Below are positions 1 through 12,663 of a stretch of 64,000 bases of DNA, in pieces. The notes beneath the pieces are model-generated. The model saw only the letters and a program-made list of their open reading frames with translations, made no database searches and was not told the origin of the DNA. The stretch is from the NCBI RefSeq assembly GCF_958979055.1, contig NC_084888.1, forward strand, positions 8,293,501 through 8,357,500, written 5' to 3'. This DNA comes from Alnus glutinosa (taxonomy: Eukaryota; Streptophyta; Magnoliopsida; Fagales; Betulaceae). A program made the position numbers and the translations under genes. How positions within the stretch are numbered: position 1 is the first letter of the stretch; each line of letters starts with the position of its first letter.

Positions 1-347
1 ATAAATTTATCGATACCTTAAACCTAAAATCCATATGCCATACAGCGTACAACTGAAAATACCCAAGTACTGTGCGGAAATGCTTTCTCCTCTGAAATAT
101 GTACCTTAAGCTAAGAGTACCGAAATCCAAGTTCAGTTTTTGTTACTTCCCAGGAACCAGGGGATTATCCTTCAAGTTCTTGACCTTCTAAGAGGTGACC
201 GGCTGCAAGTAGAGATTCAAGGAAGAAGAAAAAAATGAAGATTAAAAAAAAAATCAAATGCAAGACAAGCAAAGAAGTCACAAACACAGAATTTAAAAAA
301 TGCAAAATTTCACAAAATGATATTACCAACACAAAAGACACTACAAG
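1..347 (-). other. 3' flank / probable 3' UTR of the RS31-like gene
   Basis: This stretch follows the RS31-like stop codon on the minus strand. It is AT-rich and has no coding-like frame in continuity with the gene. The poly(A) site cannot be fixed from sequence alone. Confidence 0.4.
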
Positions 348-3035
348 TTACGAATACCTCCGGTATCGGCCATATTCTGGACTCCTGTTCCTACCATAAT
401 CAGGACTACGGCGCCTGTCAAATGTTGGGCCATTGTACCTGTCATAGACAGGGCTGCGGGGACGACCGTAACCAGGACTTGGGCGCCTGTGATACACTGG
501 ACTTGGTGATCTTCTGTAGGGACTAACCCCACGCCCACCATACCCTCCTCTTCTAGGGCTATCATAATACCTGTCTCCCTTCTCATCATCATCCCTCAGA
601 GCATATTCAACGGATACTACCCTGTCTAATAGCTTGCTGCAATACGACAAAATATTCATCAATTTCAAAGGTAAATGTATGATAAGAATTATACTGAAAT
701 CACGAGGGAGTTAACCAAGCAATACAACGAAAAACCATACTACCAACCTCATGTGAGTACAATCGAGGGCTTTGGTAGCGTCTTCTTGAGTCTCAAACTG
801 TACGAATGCAAAGTTCCGTCGAATACGAACATGAAGGATCTTTCCATAAGATTCAAAGTGTCTTTCTATATCACGAACAGTTGTACGTTTCGGATCAAAG
901 TTAATTACAAACAAGGTTTTAGTAGGCCTCTGGTTTGCCGCTGACCTAGATCCATCGCTAGGCCGACCTCGTTCACCCTGAAAGAATAGTCATGATCAGG
1001 AAGAATGGGATACTGATTCCTATGCAAATTAGTCAAAAGAAAAATACTCATAACTTCAAGAACAAGATTAAATATAAGTGCCATAAAAGGGAGACTGTAA
1101 AATCTTATCATACCCTAGCCCACTCCACCGAGAGCCTACGCCTGTCATTACCAAATGGCCTATTATCAATGCCACGAATAGCATCTTCAGCATCATGCTC
1201 ATCCATAAAATAAACAAAAGCAAAACCTGCAGCAATATATATAAAAATCAGAGGCAGAACTGAAGATGGGTTGCATTAGCATATCATCCACTCAGCTGGC
1301 AGCAAGTTAACCCCAGGTTTTCTTTTTACGCTGGCAAATGCTAAATAAAAAATACAACACCTGCATATAAGAGAGGAGCTGATGCACATAAGGCCGTAGA
1401 GGCGTTGCATGATGAACTAATGAGTGTAGCATGTAAAAAGTTTTAATCCAAAATTTCGGGTCTGAAGTGTCACTGCTAAGCATGCTTCGCCATTCAGAAA
1501 GCACGAGTTCAGTAACGGAAGACCTAGCATGACAGATTTCATTGATCCCACTATAACCAGTTGTTGGCATTGCATGACAGATTCATTGATCCCCTATGAT
1601 CATTGTTCGTGGGCATGGCATAATAAATGAACTGATTCCACAATGAGAATTCTTGTGAAGTGGCAAGCGATGAAGTGAGTGAGTGAAGGATTGATCGGAG
1701 TGTAGAAAATGCAGGATGATGCTATCTTTGGGTAGAAGGAGAGCAGGCATGCAAGAAGGTTTCCTTTCCAAAATAAGTATTTTGCACAGATGTTGGCGAG
1801 CCCAGATAGAAGCTCACAGCTCATTTTCCATTAGTAGAAGCTCCTGCGTCAAAAGAAACACTTAAATATGGAGATTTTCTCCAACGAAATTGCAAATTTG
1901 TGGCTCCCATTCATTTCCATCTGGAAACAGGTATTAGATATGCACACTACACAAGTAGCTACATATCCAAATCCAATGAATTGATGTGTAGAAAACTTTT
2001 GTTAATTAAAAATCACCGTAATGGATATCCTTGTGCCCAGTAATCAAGGAAGCAGCCACAGCTCAAAAGTTCACCTAGAAACTACAACCCATACCACTCT
2101 ATCTAAAAACTGATTTACCGAAGAATTGACGACGACAGAAAAAGGAAGAAGGGACCAGAAGGAGAGAGTGCCCCAAACAGACGAAAAAAAAAAAAAAAAG
2201 AGTTCAGTAATGAACGAACTTTAAACTTTTTAAGTTTCAATCAATTAAAACAAAGAATACAAGCCCATTTTTTTAGAACATCCAGATCAATCAAAAAGGT
2301 ATACCAATAAAAATGGGGACCACAGGGCATGACTTTTCACATAATTTAACAACCAAATTGGCACTTCTAAGAGATATAGTAGGATACTCAATTAGAAAGT
2401 CAATACAAGAACCTCAAACCGTTAGATTATTCTTGAATCAAAATTTTGTATACCAAAGAAGAGATGAGCTGAAAGATTAATCTCGAATCATGTGATCAAA
2501 TAACCCATCCCCAAGCTAATCCACAAATGGCAGGCATATAGTATCAAACTCCTGAAGGAAAGATAACCCACAAGCTCACACTTCCACAAGTGGACAACAC
2601 CCAGAAGCACGTGTTCGATTGAAACAAGCTAATTACTGACTACCAATACTCAAGAATACATAACAGAACAATAGCAAACGACACAACATACACAAATTCC
2701 GGCTGGAATGTAAGCCACCGCCAGGAAAGGCTTTCCTATGATAATGCTACTACTTCGATATGGAGTAGGAAAGATCTAAAATGCACTAGTTAAAACCCAC
2801 AATTGCCACGCAGTTATGAATAGCAAAATTCAGTCCACCTTAATGAGAAGTGCCTATATATCACAGACAACTTCGACATATATACCATTCAAGGCCTATA
2901 AAATGCGACAACATCAAAATCGAACAAACCAGATTTCATGTCCACACGCTCGATCTTCCCATACTTTCCGAACAAACGCTCCAGGTCAGACTGGCGGGAA
3001 TCGTACCCGAAGTTGCCCACGAAAATCGGCCTCAT
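348..3035 (-). CDS. RS31: RS-subfamily SR splicing factor (RS31-like), 4 exons
   Basis: Exons, read on the minus strand, are 3035-2930, 1226-1114, 977-748 and 636-348, all with GT-AG introns and compatible phases, giving 245 residues. RRM1 (about residues 2-72) starts [20 protein letters not shown], carries RNP2 IFVGNF, and has RNP1-like GFAFVYF at the exon 1/2 join. RRM2 (about 94-164) has LFVINF and RNFAFVQF. The C-terminal tail (about 165-245) is an RS domain of repeated R-S-P and Y-G-R units ending YGRYRRYS. The two-RRM layout plus short RS tail is that of the plant-specific RS31/RS40/RS41 group, which binds pre-mRNA in nuclear speckles and guides splice-site choice. Intron 1 is unusually long (1.7 kb) and interrupts RRM1 just after MKSG. 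Known family members are alternatively spliced in a long intron here, so self-regulation by poison exons is plausible but not shown. RS31 versus RS40/41 paralogue assignment is by eye. Confidence 0.93.
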
Positions 3036-3480
3036 CGTCGCAACCACTACAACAAAATGTACGACCAATAATCAGATAACACAAAATAAAATAAAATGAC
3101 TATATAACAAGCATAAAGCTCCGTTTGGCTCCTGAGAAAAAAATACAACGAAAAAGCCAAGCCAGGTTGTTTATCTTCCTTCTTGGGAACCAAAAACTGA
3201 AAAAACCATAGAAGGAAGAATCTTCCTTTGGTTTTCGTCTTTTCTGAGAAACCAACCAGAGGAACAAGAAGATGATGAAAAACTGAAAAAACAAAAAAGC
3301 GCAAGAAATCACCGAGCAAGAGGAAGATAATGCAAAGGTAATTATTTAAAAAGACGAGACAGATTAACATAGGATTAGATGAAAGAACCTTAAAAGCCTT
3401 CGTTTCCTCTCAGGCAGAAGCCAACCCTAGGATTACAGAGTAGCCTGCGTTTGTGTGTTTATATTGCCAAACAAAAGCCC
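3036..3480 (-). promoter_or_regulatory. RS31: 5' UTR and promoter-proximal region of the RS31-like gene
   Basis: Sequence directly upstream of the RS31-like ATG. It contains purine/pyrimidine-rich stretches (about 3130-3330) typical of a plant 5' leader. A perfect 10-bp inverted repeat, CCGTCCGATC...GATCGGACGG, lies a little farther upstream at about 3511-3540. No TATA box or transcription start could be assigned with confidence. Confidence 0.3.
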
Positions 3481-3754
3481 TGAATTTTTATGCTAAACGT
3501 TCTTTGTGGCCGTCCGATCGTTAGAGGATCGGACGGTGTTGCCTGGTAGAGTGGGTAGCGAGTGGACTTTGAGTCTTCGACGGATATTATGTGGTTCAAA
3601 GAATAATTAAAGCCCAAAAGACGTTATTAACTTCAATTTGGGCTTAACCAAGCGAAGGCCCCCAATTATCACGGGCCACGTCAGAATTTTTAAGATTAAA
3701 GGATAGATAGATGTTCATTAAATCATTTAAATTACCCTAACCAACGATAACATC

Positions 3755-3897
3755 TCAATTTCAAATTAAATGAATGGTTACGATATAAAGTTTGTGCATC
3801 CAACAATGTATATGAAATGTATACCATTAGATGCACCAATTTTTAATCATAATCATGAAATAGAGACTATTCATTTCATTTGAAATTGAGATGATCT
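3755..3897. mobile_element. MITE with terminal inverted repeats (family A)
   Basis: The left end (CATCTCAATTTCAAAT...) and the right end (...ATTTGAAATTGAGATG) are near-perfect inverted repeats of about 28 bp enclosing an AT-rich centre. The motif GATGCAYYAA-TTTAAA recurs in related copies at about 3899-4065, 38700-38775, 41955-42128 and 48405-48535. No coding capacity. Family assignment within DNA transposons is not made. Confidence 0.6.
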
Positions 3898-4070
3898 TAT
3901 TTCATAAAATTAACAGTATTCATTTCATTATCAGAATTTAAAATTAGTACATTTAACGGTATATATGAAATTAATGTTATTATGTATTTTAAAAAATTTA
4001 AATAATATAAAATTATGTATATAATTGTATACATAATTTTAACGTTAAATGTACCTTTAACTTTTCCATT
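3898..4070. repeat. Second, diverged family-A MITE copy next to the first
   Basis: Adjacent to the 3.76-kb copy. It shares the TTTCATTATCAGAATTTAAA and ACATTTAACGGTATATATGA modules, and has an internal inverted complement (ACGTTAAATGTACC). It reads as a diverged or nested copy, with no coding potential. Confidence 0.4.
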
Positions 4071-4180
4071 CAAATTGATGACAAAGCTTCTGTCACGCCC
4101 ATCATTCTCCAAATCATCCATAACCACGTATAGTCGTATACCTATTACTTCTCGTGAAATTTCAATTATATCCTTCAAAA
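4071..4180 (-). other. Exon-like coding fragment of unknown origin
   Basis: On the minus strand this segment reads as an open, compositionally protein-like stretch (KDIIEISREV..., then VVMDDLENDGRDRSF), starting at an ATG near 4178. It then runs into the family-A MITE, where the frame becomes AT-rich junk. It looks like a captured or decayed exon fragment. The source protein was not recognised. Confidence 0.3.
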
Positions 4181-4239
4181 TAAATTAAAAAAATGGAAAC
4201 AAATTAAAAATAGCAAAGTTAAAAATTAAACTCACCTCT

Positions 4240-6821
4240 ATGAGGTAGAGGCCGGCATAGGTGGTATTTTCTTAAATTTTTCCTTCTTTTTTAAAAAATA
4301 TTTTCTCTTTTTTTTTTTTATATAATTTTATTATTTTTACAGATATAATTAGAGTTTTACCGAAAGTGATAGATATGACATGTCCATTTTATTGTGCAGT
4401 TGCGGGTGACTCACAACCTCTACGTCTTGAGTGACGCAAGGCCACGCTATGAGTCTTCTTCTTTTTTTGGCTGAATTTTTTTACGTTTTTCCTCCTTTTA
4501 TTTATTTATTTTTTTTTTTTTTATCTAAGGGCATAGTTGTATTTTTAAAATAAATTTTATAGGGGTATAACAGAAAACTTACACTTTAGGCGTTTTATTT
4601 AACAAAAAATGTTAATGGTACTAGGGGGTAATTGAAAAGAGCCAATAGATTATACTCCCAAATTGTAACTTTTTAAAAGTTTGGAGGAAGATTACAAATC
4701 ACATAATAGTTAGAAGAAGGTAAATGTAGTTTTCCTTTTTTTAAAAAAATAAAAAATTATATAACTATTTTTAAAAGTGTAGAACCTTAGGGACCAATTA
4801 AGGCAACACAATGATCTTTTACCAAAGAACTGGGTAGCACTATAATTCATTTTTCTTCTAAGTAGTATAATTAGGAAAATTGCACTTACCCCCTCAAACG
4901 ATGCAATTTACAATGTATCTTCCTTAATGTTTCAATTTTTGCAATGACCCTATCCATCTACAACTCAATTTGCAATGCCCAATTATAGTTTATTTTATTT
5001 TTACTTAACACAAGCACATCATGTGATCCACTTGTGGACAGTAGATGGCACATAGTTCCTTTTTTATTTTTTATTTTTTATGCAATGAACTTAATTACTC
5101 TTTGTTGAGGTTATGTATTAAGTCATGACTTTGGAAGTTTTAGTGAGATTGTAAGAAAACAAACCGCCTACACTGAATATATCAATTGATTGATTGACCC
5201 GATAAATGAATGTTCAATGGCTAGGCATAATGACATTTTGTTCCCATATTAAGTTTAAGAGCATTTTATCTTAGATTAAGCATTGATATTAGACATTTTC
5301 ACATATTCTGAGGGTGAAAAGACTCTGGAAGTTTATTCGAATGAGCCTTACAACTCGGATGAGTAAACTGACCAGGATACTTGTTATTTTAATTCCTTCT
5401 TAGCATGATTACTTTATATGTTAAACGTGCATGTTTGTAAATCACATGAAATTAATTTTAGAGCAATGTGAACTCTATTTTTGTGAAATCGTATGATGAA
5501 TAATGAAATGATGTAATATGAGAGTTTTGTAAATGCATGCATATAAAAGATAATAGCAAATTGTATCGTATGACTTGGTGCTTTATATACGGATGAAGAC
5601 CATGGCCTACTATCATTCGGGTTATTTCTTATAGTCAAAAAGATTTATGTTTATTATTTAGCCTTAGATCCAATAATTTTATAGGTGATCGGTGCAACCA
5701 TGTTTGATTGGTGATCACAGTGATGTCATCGTTAGTAGTGTAGATCACTCGAAGTTTAAATCCGGTCGAACCACTAGCGATGGCGGTATGCGGCACCATC
5801 AGAGCATTAGTGTTATACTATAGGTTCCTCGAAATAGCGTCAACCTTACCAATAACGCGTTAAGAGCTTGGATATATTATATGGAATTAAACTATGACGT
5901 GTCTACTTTATATATCATATATTATAATTATAATACATCATCATGATATTCTTGTCATTTAACAGAGGATTACACATTAAGTTACTACTTGTGATTTGAA
6001 AACATTTTTGCTAAAATAACTGAGTTCACCATATGATTACATGCTTAGTGTGTATTGTATTATTCACTAGTTTATGAAGCATGTCTTGAATTCGAGACAT
6101 TCAAGCTTTTGCTGTAGGAAAATAAACATATTGCGTAAGATCTTTTATTTGACCTCACCTCATTTTACATGATCCTCTTTTTTCTTTTCTTTTTTCTTTT
6201 TCTTTTTTGCATTTTACAGGATCCTCATTTACGAAAGGAACATCTTGAGGTGTTTCCTTTCAAAGACAAGGACATTCGGGCATAAGCCTATGACTTTTTG
6301 AAAGAAATCCAGGGTATAGGCATAGAGCCAAGTTCCGTTGTTGAGCCTTTGGAGAAGCGCATTCTACGTGAATTGTCGTGGACTTACACTTTTATCTTTT
6401 TCACCTGTAAAATATTTGTGTTTTATAGCTATTGAACATTTTGAGGATGGATGTTGGGGATCCAAACATGAGGCCAGCTTTGGACCATATCTCTAAGCTG
6501 ATTTTTTGAGGAGTTTGACCTAATCTTAAGTGGTGAATTGTGGCATGATTTTGAGAATCATTTGCATGATAGGTTTTTTGAATTTATTTGTGAATATTAT
6601 CAGTTTTATGGTAACCCTTTGATGTAGGGTTGTACATGAGCGATTATTAATCGCAACTAACCATACTATTATCCGTTATCCGCATATGCGGATGTGGTGG
6701 TCACTACCATCAACGGTGATCACTTCCACGGGTTAGGCAACCACCATGAATCGCCACATCAATCTATACAGTTTTATTTATTTATTTTTATTTTTTATGT
6801 GTAACAAGGCAACATCCTCAC

Positions 6822-6862
<41 letters not shown>

Positions 6863-6960
6863 CTATATGTTTAGTTACTTTTTAAGAAGCGTTATGTATT
6901 TGATTTTTTGAAAAGTGTTTTGTGAATTTTTTTTTAAAGAGTTTTATAGTTTGTTTTGAA
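4240..6960. other. Intergenic AT-rich repeats, no gene
   Basis: A 2.7-kb stretch with poly-T tracts. The module near 4600-4720 (AAATTGTAACTTTTTAAAAG then TTTGGAGG) resembles the right end of the inverted-repeat element near 37.4 kb. Around 5690-5860 is a higher-complexity block in the style of an old LTR. A coding-like fragment is listed separately at 6218-6392, and a hAT-type GCGGATGTGG motif cluster lies at about 6625-6780. A poly(A) tract runs to 6860. Nothing supports a functional gene. Confidence 0.45.
6218..6392 (+). pseudogene. Unidentified coding-like fragment with in-frame stop
   Basis: One plus-strand frame reads QDPHLRKEHLEVFPFKDKD, then IRA-stop-AYDFLKEIQG..., then IEPSSVVEPLEKRIL. 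The composition is convincingly protein-like, but the frame is interrupted by a TAA near 6283. It is preceded by a TTTTACAG acceptor-like sequence, so it may be a decayed exon. The protein family was not recognised. Confidence 0.28.
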
Positions 6961-8889
6961 AAGTGTGTTATTGTCCTAGGGCTGGCAAAATGGGTTCACA
7001 TGTCAGGTTCGGGTCAACCCATTAAATGTTAACCCTGACACGACCGTTTAGCTAAAAGGGTCAGACTCTTCGATCCACTTAAATAACAAGTTGACACGAC
7101 CCGTTTGACACATTTGTTAAACAAGTCGTATTAGGTTGACACGCTCTATTTGACCCATTATATAATAAATACCATAAAAATAAAAATAAAAAACACAAAT
7201 ATAAACTAAAAAAAATCATATTGTCTGAATAATCATATTACTCCACTATCCGACCAAACTAAAAAAGAGAAGTTACTACTTTAAAGTTTCATTGTTTCAA
7301 CACAAAAAATGGCTATCAAAGAGCCAACTATCTGTGATTATCTTTGTCATGGAAATGCTATATAAATATTATAAAAAATCAACCATGACTTGAATTGCAA
7401 ATAAAATGTACATCAACAAAATAAGTAATAAAAATTTCAAAATGTTGAACTTAATAATGTCTTTTAAAAATTTAAGCTAGTCTCCAAAAAAATGAAGCCT
7501 TAGGATGATAAGCCTTTATATCATTTGCTTCACTAACAATATGCCCAAAATCAGGTTTCAATCATTGGCTCATTGGCTTTGGCTCAACAAGATAGCTCCA
7601 CACATGATCGGTTGGATTGCCTTACTGCCCTTACATAGTTGAAATTATATCTTTGAGAACCTGAGTGGAAATGAGACACATGGATGTCAATCTTAAAAAC
7701 AAGTCAAAAATAAACCCAAGTAGGAACTCTTCCTTGAAAAATGCGGGACTTAAAAGAGTCACAAGAATACAAAGTGTATAAAAAACCCATGCACTTCAAC
7801 AATATAATCCAAACATATTACAAAAGTAGCTCCTAGATGATGATGAAGAAGCTTTCTTTTTCACCAGTCATTTCAAAATTTGGTTAAGGTACTTGCATTT
7901 AGTTTTTTATAAAACTTGAATTTGGTTTGATTTCATTTCGCAAAATAAAGGGGAAAAAAAAAATACAAATACAAACTCAAAAATGTGCGTTCCTAAACAA
8001 GGCATGTAGGTTACAAGGATGTTCACTAAACACACAAAAGCAAAATTATGTTTCATTGTAGAAACTAAACGCGTTTGAAACTAGTAGGATTTGCCTAATC
8101 ATTAAAATTAAAGTCTCGAATCAAGGTATTGAATCAAAAAAAAATTGCACAAATACAAATTGAAGCAAACAGTGACACAACAAGTTTGTTATACCAACAA
8201 CTTACATCAACTAAAACTGAAAACTTACAAAGTTAAGGAATAATAACAGATCTCGAACCAGATGAAATGTCCTTGGAATTGATATCCATTGTCATAATAT
8301 CTTCTACTAGCTCATCCAACTTCATTTGTGTGTGTTCTATATCAAAAGATAAGAATTAGAGTTATTATCTAGTATAGTAAAAAACTTCTACAAGTTAATG
8401 AAGAAATTAAATATGCAAATAACTAATAATAGAAATAATATTACATTGCTCTTAATATAACCAATCTCTAGTGCAAACTAGTGCCTCAACGACATCAGGC
8501 TTGAGCGAACTCCTAAATTGATCAATCACACGCCCACAAACACTAAAAGTGGATTCTGATGCAACTGTAGAAATATCATGAGCCATACAAGCTACATCAT
8601 GATAATGAAATTCATTTCCTTTCCAAAATGCAAGAATGTTGAATTTCGCATTCCTATCCAGCCTAAGTTCATCCAAATAAAGTTCCATTTGACTCTTTTG
8701 TATACCAACATCATTCATTTCAAATGTATCAAAATCCTGCATGAAAAAGAGAGAATACAAACATAATTTGCTAAACTAAATGATATATACTAATAATGTC
8801 ACATAATTCAATAAATAAACATATAATTTTACCTTCATCATTTCCATAGTCTCCAGGGGATATTCTTGAGGATCAACATGGTTTTCAAC

Positions 8890-11060
8890 ATCTACTTAGA
8901 GCTTGCTTGTAGTTCCCCAAACTTCAGATATTGTTTGGGTGAATTTATGGGTAAGTTTCCTCAAACCCTAAATTTATGGGCATTTTATTTAAGTAGTATT
9001 TTGTGGGTTTAACCCTAAGACTTCTTTATGGGTTAACATTATTGTATTGGGTTAGTGATTAGTGTTTATGGGTATATGTTTGGAACCCTCAGAACTTTAT
9101 GGGTAATCCAACCATATAGCTCTTGAACGATTCAAGTGCTACTTAGAGTATTTATTGTTTAGAATGCTAAATAAGTGCAATGTGCTATGTTTTTAGAGAC
9201 ATTGCGAGTTGAGCTTAGAGTCGTTGGGAGATTTGTATACAAGCGGCCTAAAATGAGTATTCTACTCACTGAGAAAAAGACACTATTTCTATGTACCTAA
9301 CAGAAATGCAAATAATATGTGTTTTATTACCGAACCGACATTATGATAATTATGCGTTTTGAAATATTTAGGTAGTTTCAATTATGTTGAGATATAGCAA
9401 TGATGTTTATGAGAATTGTTGCATGAATGAAAAGTGTTATTTGAAATGATTTGAAATATTTGATTGCTTACTGTTGTTGGGATTTAAATTATGCAAAGCT
9501 GTTTGAGGAATAACATGTTGACTGGTCTTACCATTTCGTAAAGAATGCATTGTTTGCAAAGAGAAGGAATATAGAATTTGAACAGCAAGCATGAAGCATG
9601 TACATCGAACAAGATAATAGTAAAATAAAAAAAATAAAAGATTGCAAGCCTCCAAATTGTATGAAGGGATTAGTCATTGGGGGTGATTACAAGCTTTCAC
9701 TACCTCGGGGCAAGCCTCATACATCAAAGAAAAATGACTTAAAAGAGAAAACTGAGGCAAGCCCCATATAGCTAAAAAGAGAAAATAAATAAAAGAGATA
9801 GAAAACTTAAGCATGTATAGCATTGTTTTTAGGAGTGTGATGTTTTCATGATATGATATATAGTAGTTTTTATGTTAGACATATTAGTATGCATATGAGT
9901 CTTAATGGGCAAGAGCATATGTATATTTCTATCGACTAGATTGCATTAATTTAAGGGCATTGAACTTTAATATATTTAGATGTTTATGCTACCAGATTGG
10001 GTAATGCAAGTGTCTTGTAGTAGGTGGGCGGACTGTCGTTCATTCGGCATGAAGCTGTAATGCACATAGACACGGAGGTACCTATATTTAGAAACGCTAG
10101 ATCTTTGTATTGCTGAGCAAGATGTCATTGTTTTGAGCTTCAGTATACTATATGTTTACGCTACCAGATTGGGTAATGCAAGTGTCCTATAGTAGGTAGG
10201 CGGACTGTCGTTCATTTAGCACGAAGCTATAATGAACTTGACATGGAGTTATCTACATTTGGAAATGTTGGATCATGGTATAACGGAGCTACCAAATATA
10301 AAAGTAATATATTGTAGATGAGTCTATATGTAGAAGCTTCCAATGTGAGATGACTGGAACTTCTATATATGTTCACAGCTACATAGTACGCTTTAATGAA
10401 TTTATAATATATCGGTGTTTACTTTACCAACTACATTATTGTTTCTAAGGGACGAATTTCATAACTCAAAACGATAGCAGTATAGTAAACGTATGATAGA
10501 AAATAAAACTCAGTTTTTTTGTGAAAACTCAATGATTTTTATACCATTGAGGTCTCGGTATGTTTTATACTGAGACGATGATCTCATTCTTTCACCTATA
10601 CGTATGTGGCTATCACCACAACCGTATAGATGCTACTCATTTGGCTGCAGGTACACCTGAGGTGAATGACAATCCAATAGCTCTGTATTTGGGATATTAC
10701 TAATGAAGCCTGATGCGACAGTTGTAATGTGTTAGATTATGATGTCCACTCTTTTGTGCATCTTGTATATGGCTTGTGACCTACGTGTCATTTATTATTT
10801 TGCGTAGCCATTCTTTTGTTATACGATGTAAATGTTGTTAAGTCTTAAACAAATAGACTCATTATGGCTCATTTGTGTAAACAATAGGTTCTATTATGGA
10901 TATGCTTTTCCGCCGAGATTACGATTGTATCATTATGTTTTTCGCTACTTAGATGTAATTTTGATTATCAGGTGCATATGCCACATGTTGGTTGAGCGAC
11001 AAATAGTTGTGCCACTGTGATGACTTATTTATGTTGAATGTTTTCAAAAAAAGAAAAAGA
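8890..11060 (+). mobile_element. LTR-like insertion inside the hAT transposase
   Basis: Transposase homology stops near 8890 and resumes near 11065, so this block was inserted later. It has no coding frame of note. It holds a tandem duplication (9976-10296) and a late segment (10720-11030) rich in TTGTG/CTTTTGT words resembling a retrotransposon LTR 3' region. Tips and target duplication were not resolved. It is followed by an A-rich stretch (11045-11065). It may be a solo LTR or a non-autonomous element. Confidence 0.4.
9976..10296 (+). repeat. Tandem duplication, about 169-bp period
   Basis: The motif ACCAGATTGGGTAATGCAAG and the following GGCGGACTGTCGTTCATT occur at about 9990 and again at about 10160, in the same order and spacing. 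Flanking sequence matches at roughly 80 percent over about 150 bp per unit. It is non-coding. Confidence 0.8.
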
Positions 11061-12454
11061 AAAAAAGGGTCTTCACAACATTAATTTCTTATACCCATCT
11101 TCACTCTCATTATGTTGCTTCAATGTCGCATAGATCATGAAAACCGCTGGAAAGTATAAGTTGGCTATGGAATACTTAGTACCAGAAAAGTCACAAGTAG
11201 CATGATAAAAACAAGCCAAGAAAGTTCTAATACTATCCACATTTTCTCACTCAAGTACACTAGGGCAATGCTTAAAGTTAGAATCAATCAACTCTAAATG
11301 ACAAAAAGCATGCCAATAAGAAACAACACTCTTAGGCATTAGGAAGGTGGAATTCTATCTAGTTGGAACATCTTGTCTCAATCTCTTTCTACCGTCCAAA
11401 GACATTTGATTCACAGATTCAAGAAACCTCTTTTTCCTCCCTTTTGATCATTTAACATACTTAATGCTCTCACGAACCTTGTGGAGAGAACTATCAATCT
11501 CTTTCAACCCATCTTGTATAATCAGATTAAGAATATGTTCACAGCAACAAAGGTGAAAGAACTCACCAGTAGAAGAAAGAACTTTCTTAATGTTCAATTG
11601 ATTTTTTAATAAATCAACAGAAACATCATTGGAAGAAGCGTCATCTAAGGTTATAGAGAAAATCTTAGTCTCAATCCCCCACTCTGGTAGCAAATTATAA
11701 AATTTTTCACACAGAGAGATACTATTATGTGGTGGGGGCATGAAGGAAAAATTCAACACCCTTTTATGTAAGACCCAATTTTTGTCAAGAAAATTTGTTG
11801 TGAGACACATATACCCATCAGTTGTCAAAGAAGTTTACAAATCAGATATTAAACAGATCCTCCCAGGAGAAGCATTCAACATAAATTTAACCATTTTCCC
11901 TTCGATACATTTTAATCATATCAAACTTAGTAGTATTTCTAGAGATGAGTGGCACATCATTTCGCAAGTATTGCAACATTTCTCTTATACCATCATACTC
12001 AACAAATCGAAATGGCAAGTTATGCTTAATAACTAAAGTAATGAATAATTCTCTAAATTTTTCAGTGTCAAATTTAGAGGCACTTATAGACAAAGACCAT
12101 TGATTTTGGGATATGAGCAGCTGCCCAATATCACACGTGTTTCTCCTCGAGCATTTTTTTATGTGACGCTTTAGATTTCCAATTCCATATGCACCTAGAA
12201 CCACGTGTGTAGTATCACAATACTTGCATTTGGCCCGTGGCTTGTCGTCATTTGGACATTTACCAGGAATGTAATTAAAATAGTTCCAAACATCCGATGT
12301 CTTCCTACGCTTTTGGGCCTTTTTTTAATACTACTCCCCATACTAATAGGGACATCTTCTATTGTATCTAGTTCAATCAAATATTCATAATCTTCTACTT
12401 CAAGAAGATTTGCCACACGTTCTTCGTCACTCATCTGTACACATCATGGATCGT

Positions 12455-12617
12455 TTAAGAACAAAGAATTTGAATGTTAGAGGCAGTAAGAAAAAGAAAA
12501 AGAAAAGAAAAAAACAACACCACCACCCAATTTCGAGCTTGTTAAGTAATTTTAAAAACACTTAACAATTTTAATAGACAAAGACATAGATGTACAACAT
12601 GTTTCCTATCATTGCGG

Positions 12618-12663
<46 letters not shown>

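Larger units (their letters stand above)
8233..12434 (-). pseudogene. hAT transposase (RICESLEEPER-type), broken
   Basis: The N-terminus is MSDEERVANLLEVEDYEYLI at 12434. A BED zinc finger (KCKYC...LKRHIKKC) lies at about 12240-12150, in a different frame. The shift falls at an A7 run near 12325. The middle RNase-H-like region contains CLTTNFLDKNWVLHKR and ITLDDASSNDVSV (11830-11450). It continues to about 11065 (SGTKYSIANLYFPAVFMIY) with several in-frame stops. After a 2.2-kb insertion comes the hATC dimerisation domain (YLDELRLDRNAKFNILAFWK... and RSSLKPDVVEALVCTRDW, 8760-8452). A terminal exon at 8341-8233 reads MKLDELVEDIMTMDINS...SGSRSVIIP-stop. In intact relatives this enzyme cuts and pastes the element. 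Here a frameshift, stops and an insertion make it inactive. Confidence 0.85.

Noticed and set aside
1307..1824. Open frames inside intron 1 of the RS31-like gene
   Set aside because: No similarity to SR proteins or any family recognised; they lie within an intron and contain repeated short motifs.
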